A stretch of DNA of 64,000 nucleotides from an uncultured Succinivibrio sp. (GCA_902785325.1 CACZXZ010000003.1:1-64000), one strand, 5' to 3'; shown: positions 45,644-57,541, counted from the first letter of the stretch. Notes: generated from the sequence alone by a model not told the origin. Numbers and translations are program-made.

Positions 45644-48600
45644 ATGCCAAAGCGTACAGACATAAAAAAGATTTTAATTTTAGGTGCAGGTCCTATCGTA
45701 ATCGGACAGGCATGTGAATTCGACTATTCTGGAACCCAGGCTTGTAGAGCTCTTCGTGAGGAAGGCTATGAGGTTATCCTTGTAAACTCTAACCCTGCTA
45801 CCATCATGACAGATCCTGATGTTGCAGATGTTACCTACATTGAACCAATTCACTGGAAAGTAGTTGAAAACATCATCGCTAAAGAGCGTCCTGATGTAGT
45901 ACTTCCAACCATGGGTGGTCAGACAGCTTTAAACTGCGCTTTAGATCTAGAAAAGCACGGTGTATTAGCAAAATACAACGTTGAAATGATCGGTGCTAAA
46001 GCTGATGCTATTGATAAAGCAGAAAACCGTGAGCGCTTTGATAAGGCCATGAAGAAGATTGGTCTTGAGTGTCCACGTGCTGGTATTGCACACAGCATGG
46101 ATGAGGCTTGGGAAGTTCAAAAACAAGTTGGTTTCCCATGTATTATTCGTCCATCCTTCACCATGGGTGGTACTGGTGGTGGTATTGCCTATAACCCAGA
46201 AGAGTTTACCGAAATTTGTAACAAGGGTTTAGAGTTATCTCCAACCCACGAGCTTCTAATCGATGAATCTTTAATCGGTTGGAAAGAGTACGAAATGGAA
46301 GTAGTTCGTGATAGAAAAGATAATTGCATTATCGTATGTTCTATCGAGAACTTAGATCCTATGGGTATCCACACTGGTGACTCTATCACTGTAGCTCCAG
46401 CTCAAACCCTAACCGATAAAGAATACCAAATTATGCGTGATGCTGCGATGGCAGTACTACGTGAAATTGGTGTTGAAACTGGTGGTTCTAACGTACAGTT
46501 TGGTATTAACCCAGATAATGGCCGTATGGTTATTATCGAGATGAACCCACGTGTATCTCGTTCTTCAGCTTTAGCTTCAAAAGCAACTGGTTTCCCTATT
46601 GCTAAGATTGCAGCTAAACTTGCTGTAGGTTACACCCTAGATGAACTTGGCAATGACATTACTGGTGATAAGACTCCAGCTTCTTTCGAGCCAAGCTTAG
46701 ACTATGTAGTAACTAAGATCCCTCGTTTCAACTTTGAGAAGTTCCCAAATTCTGATGACCGTTTAACTACCCAGATGAAGTCTGTAGGTGAGGTAATGGC
46801 TATCGGTAGAACTTTTGAAGAATCTTTACAAAAAGCTTTACGTGGCTTAGAGACTGGTAAGTTAGGTTTCGATCCTCGTTTAGACATGAAGCACCCAGAT
46901 GCTCGTCAAAAACTATTACACGAGCTTGAAAACGCTGGTGCTCACAGAATTTGGTACCTAGGTGATGCCTTTAGACTTGGCATGACTGTAGATGAGGTAT
47001 TTGATTACACCAAGATTGACAGATGGTTCTTATCTCAAATTAAAGAGATCATCGATATTGAATTGTCTTTATCAGGTAAGACCTTAAAGTCTATCGACGC
47101 CGAGCAAATGCGCGATCTAAAAGCACGCGGTTTCTCTGATGCAAGACTTGCAAGCTTACTTAAGACTACTGAAGATGAAGTTCGTAAGCGTCGTTGGTTA
47201 TTTGAAGTATTCCCAACTTACAAGCGCGTAGATACTTGCGCTGCTGAGTTTGCTACTTCTACAGCTTATATGTACTCTACTTATGAGCAAGAGTGTGAAG
47301 CTAGACCTACTGATAAGAAGAAAGTTATCGTACTAGGTGGTGGTCCTAACAGAATCGGTCAAGGTATCGAATTTGACTATTGCTGCGTACACGCTTCTAT
47401 GGCATTACGTGAAGACGGTTTTGAATCTATCATGGTTAACTGCAACCCTGAGACTGTTTCAACCGACTATGATATTTCCGATAGACTATATTTTGAGCCT
47501 GTAACTTTAGAAGATGTGCTTGAAATTGCTCGTATCGAAAAACCAGTTGGCGTAATCGTTCAGTTCGGTGGTCAAACCCCATTGAAACTTGCTAAGAAGT
47601 TAGAGCAAGAAGGTGTACCTATCATTGGTACTTCACCAGATGATATCGATAGAGCTGAAGATCGTAAGCTATTCCAGGAAGTTGTAAATAAATTACAATT
47701 ACTACAACCTAAGAATGGTACTGCAACCTCTCTAGCTCAAGCTATTAGCGTAGCTAACGAAATTGGCTATCCTCTAGTAGTTCGTCCATCTTACGTTTTA
47801 GGTGGTCGTGCTATGGAAGTAGTTTACGGTGAGGACGATTTAATTCACTACTTTGCTGAAGCTGTTAAAGTATCCAATAAATCTCCAGTGCTTCTAGATA
47901 AGTTCCTAGATCACGCAACCGAAATTGACGTGGATGCTGTTGCTGATGGTACCGATGTAGTAATCGGCGGTATCATGGAGCACATTGAGGAGTGTGGTGT
48001 TCACTCAGGTGACGCAAGCTGCGTATTACCACCATACCACTTAACTCAGGATATGATTGACAGAATCACTAAGATCTCAAAGGAGCTAGCTATTGCTCTA
48101 AATGTTAAGGGTCTTATGAACGTTCAATTAGCAATCCGTCAAGATAAGATTTATCTAATTGAGGTAAACCCTCGTGCTGCACGTACAGTTCCATTTGTAT
48201 CTAAGGCTACAGGTTTACCACTAGCTAAGATTGCAGCCCGCGTAATGACTGGCAAGACCTTAAAAGAGCAAGGTGTAACTCATGAGGTTATTCCACCATA
48301 TTACTCAGTTAAGGAAGTAGTATTACCATTTGCTAAGTTCCCAGGCTCTGATCCTTTATTAGGACCAGAAATGAGATCAACTGGTGAGGCTATGGGTACA
48401 GCTACTACCTTCCCTGAGGCATATGCAAAGGCTCAATTAGCTGCTAAGTCTCCAATTCAAAGAGAAGGTACAATTCTTTTATCTATTAAGAAGTCAGATC
48501 AAGACAGATTACCAAAACTTGGTAAGCTCTTAAAAGAAGCTGGCTTTAAGATGGAAGGTACAAGAGGTACTGCTGCTGTATTAAAGGCTGCAGGTATTGA

Positions 48601-48877
48601 ATGTGAGACTGTAAATAAGGTATACGAAGGCAGACCTAACCTATTAGACTTTATTAAGTCTGGTAGATATAGCTGGGTAATCAACACCACTGAAGGTCGT
48701 CAATCTGTTGAGGATTCACGCTCTTTACGTCGTAGTTGCTTACGCTATAACATTTGTTATACCACAACTTTAAATGCTGCTCTTGCAAGTATTGAGGCTC
48801 ACGGTGCAGATGAATATGCATCTGTAAGCTCACTACAAGAGTTACATAAGAAAGTTAACGAGAAGTATCACAAGTAA
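45644..48877 (+). CDS. carB: Carbamoyl-phosphate synthase, large subunit
   Basis: CarB makes carbamoyl phosphate from bicarbonate, ammonia and two ATP. The 1077 residues (1073 in E. coli) are two homologous ATP-grasp halves: [22 protein letters not shown] and [14 protein letters not shown] in the first, [21 protein letters not shown] and [13 protein letters not shown] in the second, with an oligomerisation region between and a C-terminal allosteric MGS-like domain ([17 protein letters not shown] onwards). All the ATP-grasp motifs look intact. It shares an operon with carA and is closed by a strong terminator. Confidence 0.98.
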   Translation: MPKRTDIKKILILGAGPIVIGQACEFDYSGTQACRALREEGYEVILVNSNPATIMTDPDVADVTYIEPIHWKVVENIIAKERPDVVLPTMGGQTALNCALDLEKHGVLAKYNVEMIGAKADAIDKAENRERFDKAMKKIGLECPRAGIAHSMDEAWEVQKQVGFPCIIRPSFTMGGTGGGIAYNPEEFTEICNKGLELSPTHELLIDESLIGWKEYEMEVVRDRKDNCIIVCSIENLDPMGIHTGDSITVAPAQTLTDKEYQIMRDAAMAVLREIGVETGGSNVQFGINPDNGRMVIIEMNPRVSRSSALASKATGFPIAKIAAKLAVGYTLDELGNDITGDKTPASFEPSLDYVVTKIPRFNFEKFPNSDDRLTTQMKSVGEVMAIGRTFEESLQKALRGLETGKLGFDPRLDMKHPDARQKLLHELENAGAHRIWYLGDAFRLGMTVDEVFDYTKIDRWFLSQIKEIIDIELSLSGKTLKSIDAEQMRDLKARGFSDARLASLLKTTEDEVRKRRWLFEVFPTYKRVDTCAAEFATSTAYMYSTYEQECEARPTDKKKVIVLGGGPNRIGQGIEFDYCCVHASMALREDGFESIMVNCNPETVSTDYDISDRLYFEPVTLEDVLEIARIEKPVGVIVQFGGQTPLKLAKKLEQEGVPIIGTSPDDIDRAEDRKLFQEVVNKLQLLQPKNGTATSLAQAISVANEIGYPLVVRPSYVLGGRAMEVVYGEDDLIHYFAEAVKVSNKSPVLLDKFLDHATEIDVDAVADGTDVVIGGIMEHIEECGVHSGDASCVLPPYHLTQDMIDRITKISKELAIALNVKGLMNVQLAIRQDKIYLIEVNPRAARTVPFVSKATGLPLAKIAARVMTGKTLKEQGVTHEVIPPYYSVKEVVLPFAKFPGSDPLLGPEMRSTGEAMGTATTFPEAYAKAQLAAKSPIQREGTILLSIKKSDQDRLPKLGKLLKEAGFKMEGTRGTAAVLKAAGIECETVNKVYEGRPNLLDFIKSGRYSWVINTTEGRQSVEDSRSLRRSCLRYNICYTTTLNAALASIEAHGADEYASVSSLQELHKKVNEKYHK

Positions 48878-48891
48878 ACTTGTGAGTTCTT

Positions 48892-48920
48892 AAAAAAAGG
48901 CACCTTATGGTGCCTTTTTT
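48892..48920 (+). terminator. Terminator of carAB
   Basis: Stem AAAAAAAGGCACC, loop TTAT, stem GGTGCC and a run of six T, 15 bases past the carB stop. Confidence 0.93.
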
Positions 48921-49042
48921 GTTTTTTGAGCACCAAAACAAAGAATTTTTTGCAAAAATAGCATTTTCTCAATGATTTGAGCGCATCTTAAAAAAATTAA
49001 CCTATACTGTAAGTAGAACCTAAGCAAAATAAGGAGTTTTAG

Positions 49043-49543
49043 ATGATAAAGATTAGAAAAGCTACGTTTCAAGATATTGCTACATTAAAAGAGTTAGCTT
49101 TAAATCTTGTACCTAACTCTTTTAAAGGCGTGCTAAATACCTCACAAATTGACTTCATGTTAGATAAGTACTACTCCCAACAAGCACTTCAAGATGCTTT
49201 AAATCAAGGTAAAGAGTATTTTATTGCAACTCTAGATGGAGAGGATGTAGGTGTAGTATCTGTAATCGAGCATGGTCCTGATTTATTCTTAATGCAAAAG
49301 ATCTATGTACAGAGCAATGCTCAAGGTAAAGGCGTGGGAACAAAGCTCTTTGAGCATTTAGTTGAATATGTTCAGCAAAAGCACCCAGGTGAATGTACGA
49401 TTGAGCTTTTAATCAATAAGCACAACCCAGGACTTGAGTTTTACACTAAACGTGGAATGCAAAAGATTAGAGATACAGGTTTGGACATGGGAGATTTCTT
49501 TATTAACGAGGAAGTGTACTCACTAAAAGTGAACACAAAATAA
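49043..49543 (+). CDS. GNAT-family N-acetyltransferase
   Basis: The 166 residues have the GNAT pattern: a helix-strand N-terminal half, then VGVVSVIEHGPDLFLMQKIYVQSNAQGKGVG containing the acetyl-CoA loop QGKGVG near residue 97, and NKHNPGLEFYTKRGMQKI near residue 139, where the Tyr is the likely general acid. The substrate is unknown. Its own ribosome site AAGGAG is good, and it is framed by the carB terminator and the glnA regulatory region, so it is a single gene. Confidence 0.88.
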   Translation: MIKIRKATFQDIATLKELALNLVPNSFKGVLNTSQIDFMLDKYYSQQALQDALNQGKEYFIATLDGEDVGVVSVIEHGPDLFLMQKIYVQSNAQGKGVGTKLFEHLVEYVQQKHPGECTIELLINKHNPGLEFYTKRGMQKIRDTGLDMGDFFINEEVYSLKVNTK

Positions 49544-49931
49544 ATAGCTTTAATTAAAAGTTCACCAAAAATACACATTTTCAATTTCTAGTAAGCTCTA
49601 AAAGTGTGCAACGTATCAATTTAAGTTTTAAAAAGATATTTTGCACATTTTTTTCTTTTATATCAGTAAGTTAAATTCATTTTTATAATTTTCAAAAAAC
49701 GCACCAACTAAAGTTACCCTCTCAATAAACTTACCTAAATTTAGATATCTTATTGATTTTAAAAAGTTAAATTTATTCGCACCAATTTAACACATATAGT
49801 AAAATGTAATGTGTAGTTTTAGTGCTACTCAAAATTTGCTTTGACATAAGTCACTAATAACACGACAATCATCGTAGTTAAAACAAATCGGGTACGAAGT
49901 ACTCATTCATTGAATAATTAGGAGCACCTAA
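49544..49931. promoter_or_regulatory. Upstream region of glnA
   Basis: A 388-base gene-free stretch of very AT-rich DNA precedes glnA. It contains two copies of CGCACCA, at 49700-49706 and 49778-49784, the left half of the NtrC-site pattern TGCACCA-n-TGGTGCA, but no right halves. No sigma-54 pair (GG...GC spaced 12) fits well: the best try near 49821 lacks the GG. The ribosome site AGGAG lies 8 bases before glnA. No RNA gene was seen. The presence of a nitrogen-regulated promoter is inference only. Confidence 0.35.
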
Positions 49932-51341
49932 ATGGATTTTTCTTCAGTAAGTAAACTCATCAAAGATAATGACGTTATTTTTGCTGACTTAAGATTTACA
50001 GATACAAAAGGTAAAGAGCAGCACATTACTCTTCCTATTTCATGCATCGATGAGAAGTTCTTCGAGCAGGGTAAGATGTTTGATGGTTCATCAATTGCTG
50101 GCTGGCGTGGTATTGACAAGTCAGACATGATCTTAATGCCAGACATTGACACTGTTATGTTAGATCCATTCTATGCAGATCCAACCATCATCGTACGTTG
50201 CGATATTTTAGAGCCTGTAACTCTAACTGGTTACGACCGTGATCCACGTTCAGTTGCAAAGCGTGCTGAAGAGTACTTAAAGTCAACTGGTATTGGTGAT
50301 AAAGCATTCTTTGGTCCAGAGCCAGAGTTCTTCTTATTCGATGATGTTCGTTTCAAGTCTGATATTTCAGGCTCATTTGTAGCTATCGATGATATTGAAG
50401 CAGCATGGAACTCAGCAACTGAGTACGAAGGTGGTAACAAAGGTTACCGTCCAGCTGTTAAGGGTGGTTACTTCCCAGTTCCTCCTGTAGATTCTTCACA
50501 GGACATCCGTTCAGCTATGTGTAAGGTAATGGCTCAGATGGGTCTAGTACTAGAGGCTCACCACCACGAAGTTGCTACAGCTGGTCAAAACGAGATTGCA
50601 ACTGAGTTCAACAGCTTAACTAAGAAAGCTGATGAAGTTCAGATTTACAAGTATGTTGTTCAAAACGTAGCAAACCAATATGGTAAGACTGCTACCTTCA
50701 TGCCAAAGCCAATTTACGGAGACAACGGTTCAGGTATGCACTGCCACCAGTCAATTGGTAAAGATGGTAAGAATATCTTTGCTGGTAACCTATATGGCGG
50801 TCTATCTCAAGAAGCTTTATGGTACATTGGTGGTATCATCAAGCATGCTAAGGCATTGAATGCTTTCACAAACCCTTCAACTAACTCATACAAGAGACTA
50901 GTTCCAGGCTTTGAGGCTCCTTTAATGTTAGCTTACTCAGCTGCTAACCGTTCAGCTTCAATTCGTATTCCATACGCATTAAATCCTAAGACAGCTCACA
51001 TCGAGGTTCGTTTCCCTGATTGTACAGCTAACCCATACTTAGCTTTCGCAGCTATGTTAATGGCAGGTCTTGATGGTATCTTAAACAAGCTTGATCCAGG
51101 TGAGGCTATGGATAAGAACCTATACGACTTACCACCTGAGGAAGCAGCTAATATCCCACAAGTTTGTGGCTCATTAGATGAGGCTTTAAAGGCATTAAAG
51201 GCTGATCACGACTTCTTAACCGCTGGTGGCGTATTCAGTGATGACATGATTAACGCTTACATCGAGCTTAAGGCAGCTGAGGATACAAGAGTTCGTTCAA
51301 CTCCACATCCTGCTGAGTTTGAGTTGTACTACAGCTTATAA
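49932..51341 (+). CDS. glnA: Glutamine synthetase, type I (adenylylated class)
   Basis: GlnA makes glutamine from glutamate, ammonia and ATP as a dodecamer. The 469 residues equal the E. coli enzyme (469). Visible are [13 protein letters not shown] at residue 48, the metal-binding [23 protein letters not shown], the SGMHCHQS region, NRSASIRIP and the adenylylation loop [10 protein letters not shown] with Tyr398, which places it in the covalently regulated class. The adenylyltransferase (glnE) and PII genes are not in the window. It is followed by its own terminator, and gltBD starts 124 bases further on. Confidence 0.98.
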   Translation: MDFSSVSKLIKDNDVIFADLRFTDTKGKEQHITLPISCIDEKFFEQGKMFDGSSIAGWRGIDKSDMILMPDIDTVMLDPFYADPTIIVRCDILEPVTLTGYDRDPRSVAKRAEEYLKSTGIGDKAFFGPEPEFFLFDDVRFKSDISGSFVAIDDIEAAWNSATEYEGGNKGYRPAVKGGYFPVPPVDSSQDIRSAMCKVMAQMGLVLEAHHHEVATAGQNEIATEFNSLTKKADEVQIYKYVVQNVANQYGKTATFMPKPIYGDNGSGMHCHQSIGKDGKNIFAGNLYGGLSQEALWYIGGIIKHAKALNAFTNPSTNSYKRLVPGFEAPLMLAYSAANRSASIRIPYALNPKTAHIEVRFPDCTANPYLAFAAMLMAGLDGILNKLDPGEAMDKNLYDLPPEEAANIPQVCGSLDEALKALKADHDFLTAGGVFSDDMINAYIELKAAEDTRVRSTPHPAEFELYYSL

Positions 51342-51401
51342 CAAAAAATTATAAATAGGGTTAAAAAGTCTTAGATTTCAAAGGCTTAACCATAATAAAA
51401 T

Positions 51402-51433
51402 AGGGCCCTAAGTTAACTTAAGGGCCCTTTTTG
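51402..51433 (+). terminator. Terminator of glnA
   Basis: Stem AGGGCCCTAAGTT paired with AACTTAAGGGCCCT (one bulge), followed by TTTT. A GC-rich hairpin in AT-rich surroundings. Confidence 0.88.
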
Positions 51434-51465
51434 TATCTATACCACTCGCAAAAGGTAATTAAAAT

Positions 51466-54400
51466 ATGACTAATTCTGGCTTATACAGAAGTGAATATGA
51501 ACACGATGCTTGCGGTGTCGGTTTCATAGCTCACATCAAGGGAAAGAAGAGTCACAGCATCGTAAGTCAAGGTTTGGAGGTTCTAAAGAACTTGACTCAC
51601 CGTGGCGCTGTTGGAGCTGATCCTCTACAAGGCGATGGTGCTGGCATTCTAATTCAAATTCCTGATCAAATCCTACGTGATGACATGATGACTCAAGGGG
51701 TAAAACTACCACCACCAGGTGAATACGGTGTGGGTATGATTTTCCTACCAAGAGAAGAAGCTTCTCGTCATGCTTGCCAAGAAGAAATTGAACGCGCTAT
51801 TTTAGCTGAAGGTCAAATTATTCTAGGCTGGAGAGACGTACCACTAAATGAAGCAATTCCAATGTCTCCTGTCGTACGTGAAAAAGAGCCTGTAATTAGA
51901 CAGATTTTTGTGGGGCACTCCCCTGATTTATTAGTAACTGATGCTCTAGAGAGAAAGCTATACATCATCAGAAAGAAGTGCTCTATTGCCATTGCTAACT
52001 TAAAATTAAAGCACTGCAAGGAATTTTATATTCCATCTTTCTCAGCTCGTACCATTGTTTACAAGGGCCAGCTTTTAGCAAGCCAAGTTGGTGAATACTA
52101 CAAGGATTTAACTGATTCTCGTTGTGTTAGTGCTATTGCCCTAATCCACCAGCGTTTCTCAACTAATACTTTCCCACAGTGGTCACTTGCTCACCCATTT
52201 AGAATGATTGCCCACAACGGTGAAATTAACACCTTACGTGGTAACTTCAACTGGATTAAGGCTCGTGAAAAGAAGATCTCCTCTCCTGTATTTGGAAATG
52301 ATCTTGAAAAATTGTGGCCTTTAATCTTCCAAGGACAGTCTGATTCAGCTTCCTTTGATAACGTTTTTGAGTTATTAACTCTATCTGGCTACTCTTTAGC
52401 TCAAGCTGCCATGATGATGATCCCATCAGCTTGGGAAAAAGATACCTTAATGGATCCTAAGTTAAAGGCTTTCTATGAATACTATGCAGCTATGATGGAG
52501 CCATGGGATGGTCCTGCAGCTGTAGCCTTTACTGATGGTAGACAAATCGGTGCTACCTTAGACAGAAACGGTTTACGTCCTGCACGTTATATCGTAACTA
52601 AAGACGATTTAGTAATCTTAGCCTCTGAAGAAGGTACCCTAAAGATTGATGAAAGCAGAATTGCTCGTCACTGGAGATTAGAGCCTGGCAGAATGCTTTT
52701 AATCGATACTGAGCAAGGTCGTATCATTTCTGATAGCGAAATTAAGAATTCTCTTGCAACCTCTCGTCCATATCAAGAGTGGGTTGATAAGGTTCGCATT
52801 AGATTAACCGATATTAAGACAGAGCCTCAGGCTGTAGGTTTAAATCTAACTACTAAAGCTTTAATGGGTGTATTTGGTTATACTCGTGAAGACGTTGAGC
52901 GTTTAATTAAGCCAAAGGCAATTAACGGTCAAGAGCCTGTACTATCTATGGGTAATGATGCACCTTTAGCTGTATTGTCAAACCAGCCAAAGAGCTTATA
53001 TGATTACTTTAGACAATTATTTGCTCAGGTTACAAACCCTGCTATCGATCCTATCAGAGAGGAGATGGTAACCTCCCTAGTTTCCTTCATTGGTCCTAGA
53101 CCTGATCTTCTAAACATCATGGATAATAACCCTCCAATTCGTTTAGAGGTACAACAGCCAATTCTAGATGCTGTTGAAATGGAGAAGATTAGAAATATCA
53201 GCAAATATACTGATAACAAGTTTAGATCAAAGCAACTTGATATCACCTATCCTCTCTCCTGGGGTAAAGATGGTATCGAAGCTAGATTAGCTTCTATTAG
53301 AGCTGCTGCTATTGATGCTGTAAAGACAGGTCACAACATTCTTATCATTTCAGATAGAAATGTAGCAGCCGACAGACTTGCAATTCCAGCTTTACTTGCA
53401 ACCTCAGCTGTTCACCTATGCTTAGTTGAAAACGGACTTAGAACCAGCACAGGCTTAGTTGTTGAAACAGGCTCTGCTCGTACCGTACATCAATTTGCTC
53501 TATTAGGTGGTTATGGTGCTGAAGCTATTCACCCTTATGTAGCATTACAAGTTGTAGCTGAATTAGCTCCAGATGCTCAATCAGTTAAGACTTATCAAGA
53601 TAACTACATCCACGCTATCGATAAAGGTCTATACAAGACCATGGCTAAGATGGGTATTTGTACCTATATGTCTTATATCGGTGCTCAGATCTTTGAGGCA
53701 GTGGGTTTATCACAAGAATTTGTAGATAAGTACTTTACTAATACCCCAAGCCCTATTGAAGGTGTAGGTCTATTTGATATTGCACAAGAAGCTGTAAAGA
53801 CTCACAAAGATGCCTTTAAGAAGATTGCGCTTCAAGATCCTTCTCTTGCCCAAGGTGGCGATTTGAACTGGAGATATGATGGCGAGCAGCACATGTGGAC
53901 TCCTGATGCAGTAGTTCACTTACAACGTGCTGTAAGAGCTGGCTCTTATGAGGAATATCAAAAGTACGCTAAGATCATTAACGATCAATCAAAACGCTTG
54001 ATGACCATTCGTGGTTTATTCAAGTTCAAGAAGACCACTCCTATTGATATTAGCAAGGTAGAATCTGAAGAATCTATCATTCACCGTTTTGCTTGCTCTG
54101 CTATGTCTATGGGTGCTATCTCTACAGAAGCCCATACTACTATGGCTATTGCTATGAATAGACTAGGTGCTATGAGTAACAGTGGTGAAGGTGGTGAAGA
54201 TCCTCGTCGTGATGGTGTAATCACTAAAGAAACTTCAACTAAGGCTATTTTAGGTGATGATGTTGTAGTTGATATTCCATTACACAAAGGTGATTCTCTA
54301 CGTTCTCGCACTAAGCAGGTAGCCTCAGGTAGATTTGGTGTAACCACAGATTATCTTGCAACTGCTGATTTAATTCAGATTAAGCTTGCCCAAGGTGCAA

Positions 54401-56058
54401 AGCCTGGTGAAGGTGGTCAATTACCAGGTCACAAGGTATCAAAGTACATTGGTAAGTTACGTCACTCACTACCTGGTATTGGTTTGATTTCTCCTCCACC
54501 ACACCACGATATTTACTCTATCGAGGATTTAGCACAGCTAATCTTTGATTTGAAGCTTGCTAATACTAGTGCAGATATTTCTGTAAAACTAGTATCAGAA
54601 GTAGGTATCGGCACAGTGGCAGCAGGTGTTGCTAAGTGTAAGGCTGATCATATCGTAATCTCAGGTCACGATGGTGGTACAGGTGCAGCTCCAGCATCTT
54701 CTGTAAAACATGCAGGTTCAGCATGGGAAATTGGTCTTGCTGATGTTCAACAAACTTTGGTGATGAACAAGCTACGTTCTCGTGTAACCTTACAAGTTGA
54801 CGGTCAGATTAAGACTGGTCGTGATGTTGTCATCGGTGCTTTATTAGGTGCTGACGAGTTTGGTTTTGGTACCGCTCCACTAGTATGTATGGGTTGTACC
54901 ATCATGCGTAAGTGCCAAAAGAACACTTGCCCAACTGGTATTGCAACTCAAGATCCTGAGCTACGTAAGCAGTTTATCGGTACCCCAGAGCAACTTGAAA
55001 ACTACTTCCATTATGTAGCAAGAGAAGTTCGTGAATTGATGGCTTCTTTAGGTATTGCAAAATTTGATGACTTAATCGGTCACAGTGAGCTACTTGAAAA
55101 GATATCTGATAGCGAATTTGAAAAAGCTCGTAACTTAAGCTTTGAGAAGATCTTCTTTAAAGATCCTGCTTTCAAAGACGAAATTGCACACCATGCTATT
55201 AAACAACAGCATGAGATTGATAAAGCTTTAGATAAGCAGTTTGAAGCTAAGATTAAGGAAGCTATTAAGAACAATACTCCTGTAACCTTTGAAACTCCTG
55301 TAGTAAACGTAAACCGCTCTGTAGGTACTTACTCTTCAGGTGTGGTAGCTAAAGCTGTAGCAGGTAAGAAACTTGATGATAACTTTATTACTATCAACCT
55401 AACAGGTACTGCAGGTCAATCCTTTGGTGCTTTCTTAGAGAAAGGTATTACTTTAAACCTATCAGGTCTTGCTAACGACTACGTAGGTAAAGGTATGTCA
55501 GGTGGTATTATCGCTATCCACAAGAGTGCACTATTTGATGGTGATCCTCAGGATAACATCATTGCAGGTAACACTTGCTTATACGGTGCAACCTCAGGTC
55601 TTGCTCTCTTCTCAGGTGTAGCAGGCGAGCGTTTTGCCGTACGTAACTCTGGTGCCGATGCAGTAGCTGAAGGCTGTGGTGATCACGGTTGTGAATACAT
55701 GACTGGTGGTACTGTAGTTATCTTAGGTAAGACTGGTAGAAACTTTGCAGCTGGTATGTCAGGTGGTATGGCTTATGTATACGATAAAGACAATACCTTT
55801 AAAAACCATATCAGCAAGGGCTCTTTCTATGTAAGCAATGTAGTTAAAGCCTCAAAAGCCGATTTGTCCATCCCACTTCACAAGAATATGAGCGATGAGG
55901 AAGTCTTAAAAGACTTATTAACTAAGCATCTAAATGCAACAGGAAGTGATGTTGCCCGTAAGATCTTAGAGAATTTCGATGTTGAAATACATCACTTCGT
56001 CAAGGTATTCCCAGTTGAATACTTCAATGCACTAAAAGCTATGAAGGAGGCACATTAA
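51466..56058 (+). CDS. gltB: Glutamate synthase (NADPH), large subunit
   Basis: GltB transfers the amide of glutamine to 2-oxoglutarate, giving two glutamates. At 1530 residues (E. coli 1486) it has the glutaminase domain with Cys16 in HDACGVGFIAH, which needs an N-terminal propeptide of about 15 residues removed. After this come the central domain, the FMN/2-oxoglutarate domain (GLISPPPHHDIYSIEDL; GEGGQLPGHKV) with the 3Fe-4S ligands CMGCTIMRKCQKNTC, and the C-terminal beta-helix ending near residue 1480. All segments appear intact. A short ribosome site AAAGG precedes ATG. gltD follows after 1 base, so the two subunits are translationally linked. Confidence 0.97.
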   Translation: MTNSGLYRSEYEHDACGVGFIAHIKGKKSHSIVSQGLEVLKNLTHRGAVGADPLQGDGAGILIQIPDQILRDDMMTQGVKLPPPGEYGVGMIFLPREEASRHACQEEIERAILAEGQIILGWRDVPLNEAIPMSPVVREKEPVIRQIFVGHSPDLLVTDALERKLYIIRKKCSIAIANLKLKHCKEFYIPSFSARTIVYKGQLLASQVGEYYKDLTDSRCVSAIALIHQRFSTNTFPQWSLAHPFRMIAHNGEINTLRGNFNWIKAREKKISSPVFGNDLEKLWPLIFQGQSDSASFDNVFELLTLSGYSLAQAAMMMIPSAWEKDTLMDPKLKAFYEYYAAMMEPWDGPAAVAFTDGRQIGATLDRNGLRPARYIVTKDDLVILASEEGTLKIDESRIARHWRLEPGRMLLIDTEQGRIISDSEIKNSLATSRPYQEWVDKVRIRLTDIKTEPQAVGLNLTTKALMGVFGYTREDVERLIKPKAINGQEPVLSMGNDAPLAVLSNQPKSLYDYFRQLFAQVTNPAIDPIREEMVTSLVSFIGPRPDLLNIMDNNPPIRLEVQQPILDAVEMEKIRNISKYTDNKFRSKQLDITYPLSWGKDGIEARLASIRAAAIDAVKTGHNILIISDRNVAADRLAIPALLATSAVHLCLVENGLRTSTGLVVETGSARTVHQFALLGGYGAEAIHPYVALQVVAELAPDAQSVKTYQDNYIHAIDKGLYKTMAKMGICTYMSYIGAQIFEAVGLSQEFVDKYFTNTPSPIEGVGLFDIAQEAVKTHKDAFKKIALQDPSLAQGGDLNWRYDGEQHMWTPDAVVHLQRAVRAGSYEEYQKYAKIINDQSKRLMTIRGLFKFKKTTPIDISKVESEESIIHRFACSAMSMGAISTEAHTTMAIAMNRLGAMSNSGEGGEDPRRDGVITKETSTKAILGDDVVVDIPLHKGDSLRSRTKQVASGRFGVTTDYLATADLIQIKLAQGAKPGEGGQLPGHKVSKYIGKLRHSLPGIGLISPPPHHDIYSIEDLAQLIFDLKLANTSADISVKLVSEVGIGTVAAGVAKCKADHIVISGHDGGTGAAPASSVKHAGSAWEIGLADVQQTLVMNKLRSRVTLQVDGQIKTGRDVVIGALLGADEFGFGTAPLVCMGCTIMRKCQKNTCPTGIATQDPELRKQFIGTPEQLENYFHYVAREVRELMASLGIAKFDDLIGHSELLEKISDSEFEKARNLSFEKIFFKDPAFKDEIAHHAIKQQHEIDKALDKQFEAKIKEAIKNNTPVTFETPVVNVNRSVGTYSSGVVAKAVAGKKLDDNFITINLTGTAGQSFGAFLEKGITLNLSGLANDYVGKGMSGGIIAIHKSALFDGDPQDNIIAGNTCLYGATSGLALFSGVAGERFAVRNSGADAVAEGCGDHGCEYMTGGTVVILGKTGRNFAAGMSGGMAYVYDKDNTFKNHISKGSFYVSNVVKASKADLSIPLHKNMSDEEVLKDLLTKHLNATGSDVARKILENFDVEIHHFVKVFPVEYFNALKAMKEAH

Positions 56059-56059
56059 A

Positions 56060-57511
56060 ATGGGCTTTACAAGAGGATTTATCGAATTTGAGCGCATTGA
56101 ACAGCCTCATGTTAGTGTAGAAGAGCGTGTTAAGAGCTTTTGCGAAATCTACGGCACTTTAACTGACGAGCAAGCTAAAATTCAGGCTGGTCGTTGCATG
56201 GATTGTGGTATTCCATTCTGCATGCATGAGTGCCCACTACACAACGATTCCCCTGACTTTAATGAGTTTGTAAGTGAAGATCAGATGAGCAAAGCTTACA
56301 ACGTATTGTCAGCTACTAATAACTTCCCTGAAATCACAGGTCGTATCTGCCCTGCTTTATGTGAAGAAGGTTGTACCTTAGGTATTCACAGAAAGGCAGT
56401 AGGTATTAAGTCTGTAGAAAGAAAAATTGCTGAGTACGCTTTTGAACATGGTTTAGTAAAACCTATTGTTAACAAAAATCGTACTGGCAAGAAGGTTTGC
56501 GTGGTAGGCTCAGGTCCTGCAGCTTTGGCTGCTGCTCAACAATTAAATCGTTTTGGTCACGATGTTACCGTGCTTGAAAAGATGAACAAGATTGGTGGTT
56601 TGTTACGTTATGGTATTCCAGACTTCAAACTACCAAAGGAAATTCTCGACAGAAGAATTTCTCAATTAGAGCAAGAAGGTATCACCTTTAAGACTAAGAC
56701 CATTGTTGGTGCTATTAAGGAATTAGAGCATGGTGTTCACAACGACTCTTTAACTGAAGTTCGCGGTGAACAGTTATTAAAAGACTATGATGCTATTGTG
56801 TTAGCACCAGGTTCTGAAAGCCCTCGTGATCTAAAACTTCCAGGTCGTTCCTTGTCTGGAATTTACTTTGCCTTAGACTTTTTGATTGCTCAAAACCGCG
56901 AAAACAACGGTGATTGCCCAAATCCAATCGATGTAAAAGGCAAAAACGTGGTAGTAATCGGTGGTGGTGAAACTGCCTCTGATTGTATCGGTGTATCCAT
57001 TCGTAAGGGTGCTGCAAGCGTAGTTCAATTAGACTACCACGACGAGTTACCTGAGAGTGTGGATTTAACCTTAGCATGGCCTGAGTGGAGAAAGATTAAG
57101 CGTACCTCAACCTCTCATGAGGAAGGTTGCACTCGTTTATTCTCAACTAATACCACAGCTTTTGAAGGTAAGGACAAGCTAGAAGCTGTACTTACTCAAA
57201 AGGTAAAGTGGGGTGAAGGTCGTCAATTTGATGGCATTGCAGGTACTGAAAGCAAGATTAAAGCTGATGTAGTTTTAATTGCAATGGGTTACTCACATCC
57301 ATCAAGTGCTCTTATCAAAGAGTTTAACCTTGAAACTGATAAGCGTGGCAACATCAAAGCTGATACACAAGGTGCTAAAGCTTATCAAACCTCATGTGAA
57401 AAAGTCTTTGCCGCAGGTGACGGTCGTAAAGGTCAGTCTTTAGTGGTATACGCTATTGCTGAAGGTCGTCAATGCGCTAAAGCAGTAGATGATTTCTTAA
57501 ACAGAGAATAA
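56060..57511 (+). CDS. gltD: Glutamate synthase (NADPH), small subunit
   Basis: GltD is an FAD, NADPH-linked subunit that passes electrons through iron-sulfur centres to GltB. The 483 residues start with ferredoxin-like CMDCGIPFCMHECPLHNDSP (residues 48-67). CPALCEEGCTLGIHRKAVGIKS follows, then the FAD loop VGSGPAALAAAQQL and the NADPH loop VIGGGETASDCI. The GGGETAS and the late FAD region AAGDGRKGQSLVVYAIAEGR are typical of the family. The ribosome site AAGGAGG lies within the gltB 3' end. The gene is closed by a strong terminator. Confidence 0.97.
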   Translation: MGFTRGFIEFERIEQPHVSVEERVKSFCEIYGTLTDEQAKIQAGRCMDCGIPFCMHECPLHNDSPDFNEFVSEDQMSKAYNVLSATNNFPEITGRICPALCEEGCTLGIHRKAVGIKSVERKIAEYAFEHGLVKPIVNKNRTGKKVCVVGSGPAALAAAQQLNRFGHDVTVLEKMNKIGGLLRYGIPDFKLPKEILDRRISQLEQEGITFKTKTIVGAIKELEHGVHNDSLTEVRGEQLLKDYDAIVLAPGSESPRDLKLPGRSLSGIYFALDFLIAQNRENNGDCPNPIDVKGKNVVVIGGGETASDCIGVSIRKGAASVVQLDYHDELPESVDLTLAWPEWRKIKRTSTSHEEGCTRLFSTNTTAFEGKDKLEAVLTQKVKWGEGRQFDGIAGTESKIKADVVLIAMGYSHPSSALIKEFNLETDKRGNIKADTQGAKAYQTSCEKVFAAGDGRKGQSLVVYAIAEGRQCAKAVDDFLNRE

Positions 57512-57541
57512 TCTACTAAATCTATTTGCCTGTTGGTAGTT

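Noticed and set aside
49800..49850. Sigma-54 promoter upstream of glnA
   Set aside because: The best candidate (near 49821, ending in TTTGCTTT) lacks the GG of the -24 element. Not reported as a promoter.
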